Origin: Lysobacteraceae bacterium | GTDB taxonomy: Bacteria > Pseudomonadota > Gammaproteobacteria > Nevskiales > Nevskiaceae | DNA length: 64,000 nt | NCBI GenBank assembly: GCA_013823855.1 | Contig: PNMW01000085.1 | Span: forward strand, 1-64,000 | Reading direction: 5' to 3' | Shown: positions 49,701-58,557 of the stretch, piece by piece | Layout: each line of letters opens with the position of its first letter | Position numbering within the stretch: position 1 is the first letter of the stretch | Position numbers and translations under genes: made by a program | Notes under the pieces: generated by a model | Seen by the model: only the letters and a program-made list of their open reading frames with translations | Told to the model about the DNA's origin: nothing | Databases searched by the model: none

Positions 49701-51683
49701 CAGCGCGTCCGGCGCCGGCTGGCCGGCACGCCAGGCGGCGAGCAAGGCCGGCAAGGCCTGGATCGCGTCGTCGATGGCGGTCCGCTGCGCGTCCTCCGGC
49801 GGTTGCGTGCCGTCGAGGCTGCGATTCAGCAGCTGTTCGCCGGCCGCACCCAGACGGCCGATCGCTTTGGCGCCGACCGTGCGGCCGCTGCCCTTGAGCG
49901 CGTGGAAGGCGCGGCGGATCGCCGCCAGCGTCTCGGTACGGCCCGGATCGCGGTTGAACGCCGGCCGAAGGGCGGCGAGGCCGGCCAGCACTTCGGTGGC
50001 TTCGTCGACGAACAGCGCGCGCAGCTCGCCGGTGGCGTCAGCGTCGGCATCGGTCGCGGCGGCGGCGAGGGCAGGCGCCGATGGCGGTGCCGGCGCTGCC
50101 AGCGCCAGCGTTTCGATGCCGGACACCAGGGCCAGCGCCAGCGCGCTGCGGCGCGGGCTGCCGTCGCGGCGCGCCTCCAGCCAGGCTTCCAGCGCGGCGA
50201 TCGGCGCCACCAGCGGGGCGGCCTGCGCCGGGTCGAGCCGCGGCAGCGCGGCGAGCTGCCGTTCGAGCGCAGCCAGCGCGTTGGCCTCGGCTTGTGCCCC
50301 CAGTACGCGCAGCGCGGCCGATTGCGCCTGCAGCAGCGCTGCCAGCGGGGTTGGGGTGTCGGTATCGGGCTCGCGTAACGCGCGTTCCAGCTCGGTCCGG
50401 ATCCGGGCCGTGTCGATCAGCAGTTCGCGGTGCAGGGCGGCCGTGGCGTCTCGGTGTTCCTGTGGCTGCAGCTGCCCGTCTCCCGGCTGGCCCGGCTGCA
50501 GGGTGTCGGCCAGTTGCGCCTCGATGCGCAGCAACTGTTCTGCGATCCCCAGCCAGACGACGGTGTCGGTGCTGTCCTGCACCTCGGTCAGTGCCTGCGT
50601 CAGCTGCTGCATCGAATCGGCGCTGTCGCCGGCGCCGAGCAGCGCGACGACCCGCGCCGCGCGCAGCAGGCGCGGGCCGGTGTCGGCCAGCGCATCGTGG
50701 CTGCCGCGCTGGTGCAGGTCGATGGCGTCCTTGATCGCCGCGAATTCGCTGTGCAGCGCCGCCAGCGCCGCGCTGCGGCTGGCGCGATCCGGCCGGCGCG
50801 CGCCCGTCGCCGGCCAGGGCGCCGCACCGATCGGCAGCAGCCGGGCCAGCAGCGCGCGGGCGGCGGCGCGGTCGGCCGCGCGCAATCCGTGGACCAGCAG
50901 CCACAGCGTGTCGCCGGCCTGGGCGCGGGCGGCCGCTTCGCCGCTGTCGGCAAGCAGCTTCAGCTGGCTGACTGCGCGACCGAGCAGGCGGCGGGTATCG
51001 AGCACCTCGACGCGACGACCGAGCAGGTGGTCGGCGAAGGCGGCATGGCCAAGCCACAGCGCGCGCAGATGGTCGTCGTCGACGCCGCCGGCAATGGCGC
51101 CGGCGGTCGCGCTGATCCGGGCCAGCGCTTGGTCGGCGGCCGGATTGCGGAACCAGGCGAGGAACGCGGCCTGGAAGCCGGGCAGTTCCCGGCGCGCCAG
51201 CACGATGACGGTTTCGCCAGCGCCGCCAGCGGCGGTGCTGCGCGCCACCGTGTCCGGCCAGCGTTCGGCGACGGCGCGGGCGGCGAACAGCTCGGCCGCG
51301 GCAAGCGCCGGTTCCGCGCGCGCGGCGCGCAGCGCGTTCAGCGCCGCCCGCCATTGCTCGGAGTCGGGGTCGTCGCCGGTCTCGGCCCCGGCATCGAGGC
51401 AGGCTTCGAGCTGCAGCGCGGCGTCGTCGAGCGCGGCGCAGGCGGCGTCGGTCGGCGGCCCCGCCGCCAGCAGCGCCCGCATCTCCCGCGTCAGCCGTTC
51501 GCCGGCAAAGGCGCCGGTCAGCTCGAAAACGCCGTGCAGCTCGCGCAGCGCCTGATCCAGCCGGGCGCGGTATTCGTGCTGCCGTGGCGGGTCCTCCGGC
51601 AGCGCTGCCAGCGCCACCTGCACCGTGTCGATCGACAGGCGCAGCAGCGGCCGGAGGGCCGGTTCGAGCGGGGGGCGGGCCAT
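46740..51683 (-). CDS. chpA: ChpA-like hybrid chemosensory histidine kinase (multiple Hpt, HATPase, CheW, REC)
   Basis: Hpt motifs FHALKGSGRTVGA, FHTLKGAAAIVNA, LHTLKGSARMAAA; kinase LEHLLRNAVVHGVEPP, DDGRGLDY; C-terminal REC VLVVDDSITIRR...LDIEMPRADGF. Confidence 0.93.
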   Translation of the reverse strand: MARPPLEPALRPLLRLSIDTVQVALAALPEDPPRQHEYRARLDQALRELHGVFELTGAFAGERLTREMRALLAAGPPTDAACAALDDAALQLEACLDAGAETGDDPDSEQWRAALNALRAARAEPALAAAELFAARAVAERWPDTVARSTAAGGAGETVIVLARRELPGFQAAFLAWFRNPAADQALARISATAGAIAGGVDDDHLRALWLGHAAFADHLLGRRVEVLDTRRLLGRAVSQLKLLADSGEAAARAQAGDTLWLLVHGLRAADRAAARALLARLLPIGAAPWPATGARRPDRASRSAALAALHSEFAAIKDAIDLHQRGSHDALADTGPRLLRAARVVALLGAGDSADSMQQLTQALTEVQDSTDTVVWLGIAEQLLRIEAQLADTLQPGQPGDGQLQPQEHRDATAALHRELLIDTARIRTELERALREPDTDTPTPLAALLQAQSAALRVLGAQAEANALAALERQLAALPRLDPAQAAPLVAPIAALEAWLEARRDGSPRRSALALALVSGIETLALAAPAPPSAPALAAAATDADADATGELRALFVDEATEVLAGLAALRPAFNRDPGRTETLAAIRRAFHALKGSGRTVGAKAIGRLGAAGEQLLNRSLDGTQPPEDAQRTAIDDAIQALPALLAAWRAGQPAPDALDGALIDRLEQLNTAPATPAPDLRSVFCTDSRSRLAGLREWLAHCDRQASTFTIDDSLSRSFHTLKGAAAIVNAVALSRLAGMLEIALDTGQQAHRELPVTALPLLDELVQQLAAWVDAVADEQPVPDEAAERHAERIARLRRPPPAGTAPVVASEADADGEVDAELQDIFFGEAQELLDALAVSSALWGGRPDDARSLGSLRRGLHTLKGSARMAAATAIGAVAHRLETMLERPGDLPPAALLAAFDSGLDSLQRQLDALKRGERLPAAPLLAAIDAALGTAGAPAAAAGAVPASAPPATAAVESAVASAPDDKSAPGVAGDAGDAGDAGDAGVDIEADLAPASALHDWLPGLFWTPDEADVAVPISRRETARVPVERLDAMLDQASEIAIARAQLDEHHAALKAQLAETTQTIARIRDQLRQMDIETDAQINARSSSRAAHGHEPEDRYAAEFDALEMDRYSRMQELSRALAESVGDLGSLHGSMEEALGSADSLLQQQGRQATELQQGLMSTLMVPFSRQEQRLTRVIRQTAQEHGRDAEPVYIGTDAELDRNVLERMTAPLEHLLRNAVVHGVEPPEVRLAAGKPARGSIEIRLSRDGAQLLIEVGDDGRGLDYPAIRAQAIARGLLPAQAEVSDAALARFILEPGFTTARHLTEDAGRGIGMDVVVNQVRQLGGTLALHSETGRGARFTIRLPLALAVSQALLVGVGEETFAIPLTCIEGVGRLPREQAERLLAGDRPLFHFADQDWQLCHLADFIDLPRGSAGDGRQVNAVLLRLASGLPDHDRPLALIVDRVLGNREIVSKTAGPQLGSVAGIGGATILADGRVAMILDLPALVAERPRRARRDSDDDHFDARLGAARAAVLVVDDSITIRRVAERLLLRQGYRVLSARDGVEAMALLHRETPDAVLLDIEMPRADGFEVAAFIRKQPRLAALPVVMITSRSGDKHRARARQLGVDHYLTKPWQDDQLLATLRSLPGIRP
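48701..48745 (-). repeat. 9-bp tandem repeat inside chpA
   Basis: CACCGGCAT x4 plus one variant CACCGGCGA, encoding GDAGDAGDAGDAG linker. Confidence 0.9.
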
Positions 51684-51684
51684 C

Positions 51685-52233
51685 TCAGTGCCCGGCCCGG
51701 ACGAAGCGGTCGCTGCGCGCCAGCTTTTTCAGCGACAGCGCCAGCCAGTCACGGCCGTCGCGCTGGAAGGCGCCGAGCCACCACGGCTGGAATGCCGGCG
51801 GCGCGGCGATCGACGGCCGCTGGTCCTCGGGCGCGAAACGGCGGTAGCCGATCACCTCGTCGACCAGGAAGCCGGCCGGCAGGCCGTCCTGTTGCAACAC
51901 CAGCACCCGCTGTTCGCGGGCGTCGACGGCCGGGCCGCAGTCGAGCAGCGCACCGAGATCGGTGACCGGCAGCAGGCTGCCGCGGACATTGGCGACGCCG
52001 AGCAGCCAGGGCCGGGCGCCGGGCACGCGGGTCAGCCGCGGCCGGCCGATGACTTCGCGGATGTCGTCGCCGGGCGCCAGCAGCCAGCGGTCGCGCAGCC
52101 GGAAGGCCAGCCCGGTCCAGGCGTCGGGCCGTCCGTCGTGACGGCGTTCGCCGGCACTGCGGGCACCGCGCAGCTGCCGTTCGAGCGCCAGCAGCAGCTC
52201 GAACGGGGCCAGGCTGCGCAGGTCGACGGACAT
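51685..52233 (-). CDS. pilI: CheW-like coupling protein (PilI-like)
   Basis: GVANVRGSLLPVTDLGALLD, FLVDEVIGYRRF; between chpA and pilG-like gene. Confidence 0.85.
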   Translation of the reverse strand: MSVDLRSLAPFELLLALERQLRGARSAGERRHDGRPDAWTGLAFRLRDRWLLAPGDDIREVIGRPRLTRVPGARPWLLGVANVRGSLLPVTDLGALLDCGPAVDAREQRVLVLQQDGLPAGFLVDEVIGYRRFAPEDQRPSIAAPPAFQPWWLGAFQRDGRDWLALSLKKLARSDRFVRAGH

Positions 52234-52253
52234 TGGCGGCGGCGCGCCGGCGC

Positions 52254-52691
52254 TCAGGCCGCGCGGCCGGGCAGGCCGGCGCGCACCGCGCCGAGCAGCT
52301 CGTCGCGGGTGAACGGCTTGGTCAGGTAGTCGTCGGCGCCGGCCAGGCGACCCCGGGCGCGGTCGAACAGGCCGTCCTTCGACGACAGCATCACCACCGG
52401 GGTGGCGGCAAAGCGCGGATTGCCCTTGATCAGCGCGCAGGCCTGAAAACCGTCGAGCCTCGGCATCATGATGTCGATGAAGATCAGGTCCGGCTGTTCG
52501 TCGACGACCCGGGCCAGCGCTTCGTAGCCGTCGGCGGCGGTGACCACGGCATAGCCGGCGGCGGCGAGCAGGGTTTCGGCGCTGCGGCGGATGGTCTGGC
52601 TGTCATCGATGACCAGCACCTTCACCGGGGCGCCGGTCATCGCCGCGGGCATCTGCTGGTCGTCGGTGGCCACGGTCGGGTGCTCCTGCAT
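52254..52691 (-). CDS. pilG: twitching motility response regulator PilG-like
   Basis: KVLVIDDSQTIRRSAETLLAAAGYAVVTAADGYEALARVVDEQPDLIFIDIMMPRLDGFQACALIKGNPRFAATPVVMLSSKDGLFDRARGRLAGADDYLTKPF. Confidence 0.9.
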   Translation of the reverse strand: MQEHPTVATDDQQMPAAMTGAPVKVLVIDDSQTIRRSAETLLAAAGYAVVTAADGYEALARVVDEQPDLIFIDIMMPRLDGFQACALIKGNPRFAATPVVMLSSKDGLFDRARGRLAGADDYLTKPFTRDELLGAVRAGLPGRAA

Positions 52692-52860
52692 CGAGAGGTT
52701 CGCGGCTTGTAGCATGCGCGCCCGGCGCCTCCCGATCGTGCCGACGACCGTGGCCTGAGGCCGGACAAGGGCCGCCAGCCGGCGCGTTTGGAACAAGTGA
52801 CCGATCGGTTACGCTACGCACCCCGCGCAGGTCCACTGCGCCCCGCCGGCAGATGTCGAC

Positions 52861-54189
52861 ATGCCCACGCCTTCGCATCACGCGGTACCGAACCTGACCA
52901 CCGCGCAGACCGCCCCGCTGCTGCGCTTCGAAAGCCTGCTGCTGGAGCGCGCGGCCGACATCGAGCGCTGGTTCCGCAGCCAGTGGGCGCTGACGCCGCC
53001 GCCGTTCTACTGCTCGGTGGACCTGCGCAACGCCGGTTTCAAGCTGGCGCCGGTCGATACCAACCTGTTCCCCGGCGGCTTCAACAACCTGAATCCGGCG
53101 TTCGAGGCGCTCTGCGTGCAGGCGATCCAGTCGGCACTGGAGCGGGTCATGTCGACCGCCTGCGACGTGCTGCTGGTGCCGGAGAACCACACCCGCAACC
53201 GTTTCTATCTGGAAAATGTCGCCACCCTTCAGGGGCTGATCCAGAAGGCCGGCTATACGGTGCGGCTCGGTTCGCTCAGGGCCGATCTCCACGAGCCGGA
53301 AACCATCGCGCTCGATTCCGGCCGCAGCCTGTATCTGGAGCCGCTCCATCGCGACGGCGATCACATCTACGCCGGCAGTTTCCGTCCCTGCGTGGTGGTG
53401 CTCAACAACGACCTGTCATCCGGCCGGCCGGCGCTGCTCGATGGCATTGTCCAGCCCGTGATTCCGCCGCTCGGCGTCGGCTGGAACACCCGGCTCAAGA
53501 CCCAGCATTTCGGCATCTACCGCGAAGTGGCGGCCGAATTCGGCAAGCTGCTCGGCATCGATCCCTGGTGGGTCGATCCGCTGTTCCGCAACTGCGGCCA
53601 GATCAACTTCAAGACCCGCGAAGGCGAGGACTGCCTGGCGTCGAACGTCGAGCTGCTGCTCGAGGACATCGCCGAGAAGTACCGCGAGTACGGGGTCAAG
53701 GACGAGCCGTTCGTGATCGTCAAGGCCGATGCCGGCACCTACGGAATGGGCGTGATGACGGTGAAGAGCGCGGACGAGATCCGCAACATGAACCGCGACG
53801 CACGCAAGAAGATGGCATCGGCGAAGGAAGGCAACGAGGTCACCGGCGCGATCATCCAGGAAGGCGTTTACACCTTCGAAAGATGGGGCGACGAGCAGTC
53901 GACCGCCGAGCCGGTGGTCTACATGATCGACAAGCATGTGGTCGGCGGCTTCTATCGCGTCCATGGCGGCCGCTCGAACACCGAGAACCTGAACGCGCCG
54001 GGCGCCAGCTTCCAGCCGCTGGCGTTCGCCGATCCCTGCAACTGCCCGGATACCGCGCAGAACCCGGACGCTTCGCCGAACCGCTTCTACGCCTACGGCG
54101 TGGTCGCGCGGCTGGCGCTGGTCGCGGCGGCGCGGGAAACCGCCAGGGCGACGGCGCGCGAGCCGCAGGCGGTCGAAGTCGCCGCCTGA
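52861..54189 (+). CDS. gshA: glutamate-cysteine ligase (proteobacterial type)
   Basis: PPFYCSVDLRNAGFKLAPVDTNLFPGGFNNL...VIVKADAGTYGMGVMTVKSADEI typical of this ligase type. Confidence 0.9.
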   Translation: MPTPSHHAVPNLTTAQTAPLLRFESLLLERAADIERWFRSQWALTPPPFYCSVDLRNAGFKLAPVDTNLFPGGFNNLNPAFEALCVQAIQSALERVMSTACDVLLVPENHTRNRFYLENVATLQGLIQKAGYTVRLGSLRADLHEPETIALDSGRSLYLEPLHRDGDHIYAGSFRPCVVVLNNDLSSGRPALLDGIVQPVIPPLGVGWNTRLKTQHFGIYREVAAEFGKLLGIDPWWVDPLFRNCGQINFKTREGEDCLASNVELLLEDIAEKYREYGVKDEPFVIVKADAGTYGMGVMTVKSADEIRNMNRDARKKMASAKEGNEVTGAIIQEGVYTFERWGDEQSTAEPVVYMIDKHVVGGFYRVHGGRSNTENLNAPGASFQPLAFADPCNCPDTAQNPDASPNRFYAYGVVARLALVAAARETARATAREPQAVEVAA

Positions 54190-54260
54190 GCGCGGCGGCG
54201 GGCCGGCGCGACGCCGGTAAGCCAGGTTTTTTGCTGCGTCGCAGCGCCGAATGGCGTGAA

Positions 54261-54995
54261 ATGGCGGCTCGCCCGCCTTTCCACGCCGTCGCCATGGCCC
54301 ACGATTCCATCCTGCTGACCGAAGACGCAGACCTGCCGGCCGTGCCGCTGGCGCCGGCACCGTGGTCGCTGACCGGCACCGGCTACATCCTGCTGATGAA
54401 GCTGCCGCCGGCCGTGCTCGACGATCCGCGCCACACGCCGGCGACCCTGCGCGGCCAGCGTCGCGGCGGGCTGTCGATGGTGATGCTGGTCGACTACGAA
54501 AGCTCGGCGGTCGGCCCGTACCGGGAACTGCTGTACATCCCGGGCAAGTTCTCGTTCGGCGCCAAGGTCTACCAGTCGATCACCCGGATCTACGTGTCGA
54601 GCATCGCATCGGTGGTCAACGGCCGGATCAACTGGGGCATCCCGAAGGATCGGTGCGACTTCGATTTCCAGTACGGCGCCGACGGCGACGACCGCCTCGA
54701 AGCGCGGCTGAACGGCAAGACCTTCGCCCGCTTCGCGTTCAAGGCCGGCGGCTGGACGCTGCCGTTCTCCACGGCCATCGTCCCGGACGCGCTGCTCAAG
54801 CTGGCGCAGCGCCACGGCGGGCAGCAGTTCGTCTATCTGCCGTCGGCGGGCGGCCGCATCCAGTTCGCCAGGGTCACCGACTGGTCGTTCGACGCCGCGC
54901 TGTTCCCGGACCTGGCACAGGGCAGGGTGCTGGCCTGCGTCAAGGTGCCGCGCTTCACGATGGGCTTTCCGGTGTCGGCGGTGCAGCCGGCCTGA
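54261..54995 (+). CDS. acetoacetate decarboxylase-fold family protein
   Basis: MVMLVDYESSAVGPYRELLYIPGKFSFGAKVYQSITRIYVSS..SVVNGRINWGIPKDRCDFDF; alternative ATG at 54294. Confidence 0.72.
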   Translation: MAARPPFHAVAMAHDSILLTEDADLPAVPLAPAPWSLTGTGYILLMKLPPAVLDDPRHTPATLRGQRRGGLSMVMLVDYESSAVGPYRELLYIPGKFSFGAKVYQSITRIYVSSIASVVNGRINWGIPKDRCDFDFQYGADGDDRLEARLNGKTFARFAFKAGGWTLPFSTAIVPDALLKLAQRHGGQQFVYLPSAGGRIQFARVTDWSFDAALFPDLAQGRVLACVKVPRFTMGFPVSAVQPA

Positions 54996-55116
54996 GTCTC
55001 GCCGCACGCCAAGACACCCGGACCCGCGATTTGAAAGTCTCCTGGCGGTTCCGTTGCGCGTTCGCGCCTTCGCGCGAGATGGCCTGGCGCGGTTCCGGTC
55101 CCCGGCGGACGTGCCG

Positions 55117-56007
55117 ATGAATTTCGGTATCGGCGAGTTCTGCTCGCTGGCCTGCGCGCTGGTCTGGGCGGCGGCGGTGGTGCTGTTCCGCAAGTCCGGC
55201 GAAAGCATCGCGCCGTTCGCGCTGAACCTGTTCAAGAACACGCTGGCGGCGCTGCTGCTCGGCCTCACCGTGGCGGTGTTCGCGCCCGAGGTGCCGGCGT
55301 TCACGCCGCCGTCGCTGGTGCTGATCGCGGTCTCCGGCCTGCTTGGCATCTGCCTCGGCGACAGCTACTACCTGCGGGCGCTGAACGCGATCGGGGCCAG
55401 CCGGATGGCGGTGGCACAGACGCTCTACTCGCCGTTCGTGATCGTGCTGTCGGCGATCTTCCTGCACGAGCGGCTGCACGGCCTGCAATGGCTGGGCGCG
55501 GGCTTGGTGCTCGGCGGCATCGTGCTGGTGACCTGGACCCGCGATGCCGGGATGTCGGCGGTCGACGCCCGGCGGCTGCGGCTCGGTGCGGCGCTGGGGG
55601 TGTTCTCGGTGCTGCTGATGGCGATCGGCATCGTCATCGCCAAGCCGATGCTGGCGCTGCACGCCTTCCTGTGGGTGGTCTGGCTGCGGGTCTGCGCCGG
55701 CGTCGCCGGCCTGCTGGTCATGGTCGCGGTGCGCCGCAATGCGGCGGCGCTGCTGGCCGAGTACCGGACCGTGCGCCACTGGCCGCAGATCATCGCCGGC
55801 TCGGTGGCCGGCACCTACCTGTCGATGATGCTCTGGCTGGCCGGCTACAAGTACACCTCGGCGTCGATCGCGGCAGTGCTCAACGAGACCGCCGCGCTGT
55901 TCATCGTGGGGCTCGCGGTGCTGTTCCTGGGCGAGCGGGTCGGTCGCCGGCAGATGGTCGGCATCGCGCTGGCGATGCTCGGCGTGTCGTTGATGGTCCT
56001 GCGCTGA
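55117..56007 (+). CDS. DMT superfamily (EamA) transporter
   Basis: EamA duplicated 10-TM pattern (GASRMAVAQTLYSPFVIVLSAIFLHERL; ASIAAVLNETAALFIVGLAVLFLGERV). Confidence 0.9.
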   Translation: MNFGIGEFCSLACALVWAAAVVLFRKSGESIAPFALNLFKNTLAALLLGLTVAVFAPEVPAFTPPSLVLIAVSGLLGICLGDSYYLRALNAIGASRMAVAQTLYSPFVIVLSAIFLHERLHGLQWLGAGLVLGGIVLVTWTRDAGMSAVDARRLRLGAALGVFSVLLMAIGIVIAKPMLALHAFLWVVWLRVCAGVAGLLVMVAVRRNAAALLAEYRTVRHWPQIIAGSVAGTYLSMMLWLAGYKYTSASIAAVLNETAALFIVGLAVLFLGERVGRRQMVGIALAMLGVSLMVLR

Positions 56008-56157
56008 GACCCCCGCGCGGCGTCGCATTTCCGGCGCGATTTTCCCGTCGCCGACCGGTGTCGGCCGCGCCGGCAACCGCTCGTCAACAGCGCTTGCGGG
56101 CGCTCGGGACGGCGCTGAACCTGAGGCCACTCCAGAAGGCCATCCACAGGTTCCGTC

Positions 56158-57225
56158 GTGAACATCAAGCACTCCAAGCCGCTGCACCTGCTGCTGTCGT
56201 CCCTGCTGTGCGGGCTGGCGCTGCCGGCTCTGGCGACCCTGCCCGGTCCGTTCGGCACGGCGCTGACCAAGTCGACCAAGACCGTGAAGACGGTCGCCAC
56301 GACCACGCCGCCTCCGGCCACGGTCAGCGGCACGATCGATCCGGTCAGCGGCCATCTGACGGTCAGCGGCAGCCTGAAGCGCACCTGGGTCACGCTGAGC
56401 GGCGGCCTGGTGCAGTCGAACCACCTGCTGACCGTCAGCAGCGCCACCTTGAACGTGGCCGGCATCGCGCGCCGCTACGTGCTGATGCGGCCGACCGGCC
56501 TGACCAGCAACGCGCCGGTGCTGCTGATGCTGCACGCCAGCGGCATCACGCCGGAAACGATGGCCAGCCTGACCGAGGTCGCCGATTACGCGGCGACCCA
56601 GGGCTTCTGGGCGGTACTGCCGGCGGCGGTCGGCGGCGTCTGGAAGGACGATCCCTGGAAGACCGGCGCCGACGACGTCAACTTCATCACGGCGCTGATC
56701 ACCCAGCTGGGCAGCCAGGGTGCCGACCCGGCGCGCATCTACGCGGCGGGCTACTCCAACGGCGGCTTCATGGCGACCCGGCTGGCCTGCGCCGCCGCCG
56801 ACCGGATTGCCGGCTTCGGCATCGTCGCCGCGACCACCCGCTATGGCGTGTCCAGCACCTGCGGCACGCCGGTATCGCGGCCGAAGGTCTGGTTCTTCGG
56901 CAGCGCCGACACCATCGTGCCGATCGCCGGCGCGCTCGACCTGCGCTCGGCGGATTCGACCCTGTCGTTCTGGAACAGCCGCCAGGGCTGCGCCGGCGTG
57001 CTGGCCAGCAGCCTGCCGAACCGCTCGACCACCGACGGCACCACCGTGCAGCTGAGCCGCTACACCGGCTGCACCGGCAGCGGCGCGGTCGAGAACCAGG
57101 CCTACACGATCACCGGCGGCGGCCATGCCTGGCCGGGCGGTCTGGTGTCGGTCACCGGGGTCATCTCGCAGGACATCAAGGCCACCGGCCTGATCTGGAA
57201 CTTCGTCCGCGGCTACCAGCGCTGA
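56158..57225 (+). CDS. secreted PHB-depolymerase-like esterase (alpha/beta hydrolase)
   Basis: Signal peptide; lipase box GYSNGGFMATRLACAAADRIAGFGIVAA; FFGSADTIVP; GGGHAWPGG. Confidence 0.87.
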   Translation: MNIKHSKPLHLLLSSLLCGLALPALATLPGPFGTALTKSTKTVKTVATTTPPPATVSGTIDPVSGHLTVSGSLKRTWVTLSGGLVQSNHLLTVSSATLNVAGIARRYVLMRPTGLTSNAPVLLMLHASGITPETMASLTEVADYAATQGFWAVLPAAVGGVWKDDPWKTGADDVNFITALITQLGSQGADPARIYAAGYSNGGFMATRLACAAADRIAGFGIVAATTRYGVSSTCGTPVSRPKVWFFGSADTIVPIAGALDLRSADSTLSFWNSRQGCAGVLASSLPNRSTTDGTTVQLSRYTGCTGSGAVENQAYTITGGGHAWPGGLVSVTGVISQDIKATGLIWNFVRGYQR

Positions 57226-57249
57226 ACCCGCCCGGGCAGCGCCGGCGGC

Positions 57250-58557
57250 TCAGCGCGCCGTTGCCGGTGCCGCCGCACCGTCCTTCGCCGGCCGCTTCAG
57301 GTAGCGGTCGCGAAGCAGGGTCTGGCGGCTGACCATCGGCATCGCCTGGCCGTCGATCCACACCGCGGTGGCGGCGCTGGTCACTTCCAGCGGATCGCCG
57401 TCCCAGAGCACCAGGTCGGCGATCTTGCCCGGCTCGATCGAGCCGAGCACGGTCGACAGGCCGAGGATCTCCGCCGGCTGCAGGGTGATCGCCGCCAGTG
57501 CCGCGTCGCGGCTCATGCCGTGGGCGGCGGCGATGCCGGCCAGCTGGCGCAGGTTGCGGGCGTTGTGGCTGCCGAACTCGGAGGCATCGATGAACGCGAA
57601 GCGGACGCCGGCCTTGGCCAGCACCGCCACCGCATCACGGCGGACATGCAGCGTCTCGAAGTGCGCCGGCAGGTTGCGGCTCGGGTCGAGCAGCACCGGC
57701 ACGCCACGGCTCGCCAGTTCGCTGGCGACCAGATGCGCTTCGGCGCCGCCGCAGATGATCAGCTGCAGGCCGTAGTCGTCGGCCAGCTTCAGCGCCGCCA
57801 CGATGTCCGAGGCGCGTTCGGCGCCGAGCACCAGCGGCATCTCCCGCTGCAGCAGCCGCCGCAGCGCCGCGACATCGAGCGGACTCAGCTGGGCGTCGCC
57901 GGACAGGCCGTCGGCCAGCCGTGCGCCGCCGCTGCGCGCTTCCTCGAAGGCTTCGCGCAGCGCCGCGAGCGCGGCCGGCCGGCCGCCGGCCAGCTCGCGA
58001 CCCTGCTCGCCGAGCGCGGCGAACATCGCCGCCTGCGGCCGGACGATCCATTGGCCGTCTGCGGCCAGCGTGCCGGCCAGCGAAATGATCGCGCCCTGGC
58101 CGGCGATCAGGCTGCCGCCCTTGGTCGAGTCCGGCGCGGTCAGCGCCCGGGTCACGCCGGCGATGCGGTTGACCGGCAGCAGCACCGAACGCGGATTCAG
58201 CGCATCGACGACGTCGAGCGCAGCGCTGTAGCGCTTCTGCGTAGACGCGACATCATTGGTTTCCTCGACACCGTCGATCTCCTTCAGACCGAGCTGGCTG
58301 CGGGCGACGATCAGCCCCGGTGTCAGCGGCCGGCCGCCGGCGTCGATCCGCCGGGCGCCGTCCGGCACCGCGACGTCGATGCCGACCGCTTCGATGTGGC
58401 CGTTGCGGACCAGCACCGTTGCGCCTTCGAGCACCCCGGCGCTGCCGACGGTATGGACCTCGGCATTGCCGATCGCGAACAGCTCGGCCGCGGCTGGCCC
58501 GGCGAGCACGATGGCGACCAGGCCGCCCAGCGCCTGCAGCGAGGTGCGGCGGATCAT
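57250..58557 (-). CDS. amidohydrolase-like protein lacking the N-terminal HxH motif
   Basis: Amidohydrolase-type N- and C-termini (PLTPGLIVARSQLGLKEID; TLQPAEILGLSTVLGSIEPGKIADLVLWDGDPLE). Confidence 0.85.
   Translation of the reverse strand: MIRRTSLQALGGLVAIVLAGPAAAELFAIGNAEVHTVGSAGVLEGATVLVRNGHIEAVGIDVAVPDGARRIDAGGRPLTPGLIVARSQLGLKEIDGVEETNDVASTQKRYSAALDVVDALNPRSVLLPVNRIAGVTRALTAPDSTKGGSLIAGQGAIISLAGTLAADGQWIVRPQAAMFAALGEQGRELAGGRPAALAALREAFEEARSGGARLADGLSGDAQLSPLDVAALRRLLQREMPLVLGAERASDIVAALKLADDYGLQLIICGGAEAHLVASELASRGVPVLLDPSRNLPAHFETLHVRRDAVAVLAKAGVRFAFIDASEFGSHNARNLRQLAGIAAAHGMSRDAALAAITLQPAEILGLSTVLGSIEPGKIADLVLWDGDPLEVTSAATAVWIDGQAMPMVSRQTLLRDRYLKRPAKDGAAAPATAR

Noticed and set aside
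46812-50378. 1188-aa plus-strand ORF (and 49618..51555, 50430..51965)
   Set aside because: Antisense to chpA, which has clear Hpt/HATPase/REC motifs; composition is R/A/G/Q-rich as expected of GC-rich antisense frames.
54955-57126. 723-aa minus-strand ORF
   Set aside because: Antisense to the EamA transporter and esterase genes.
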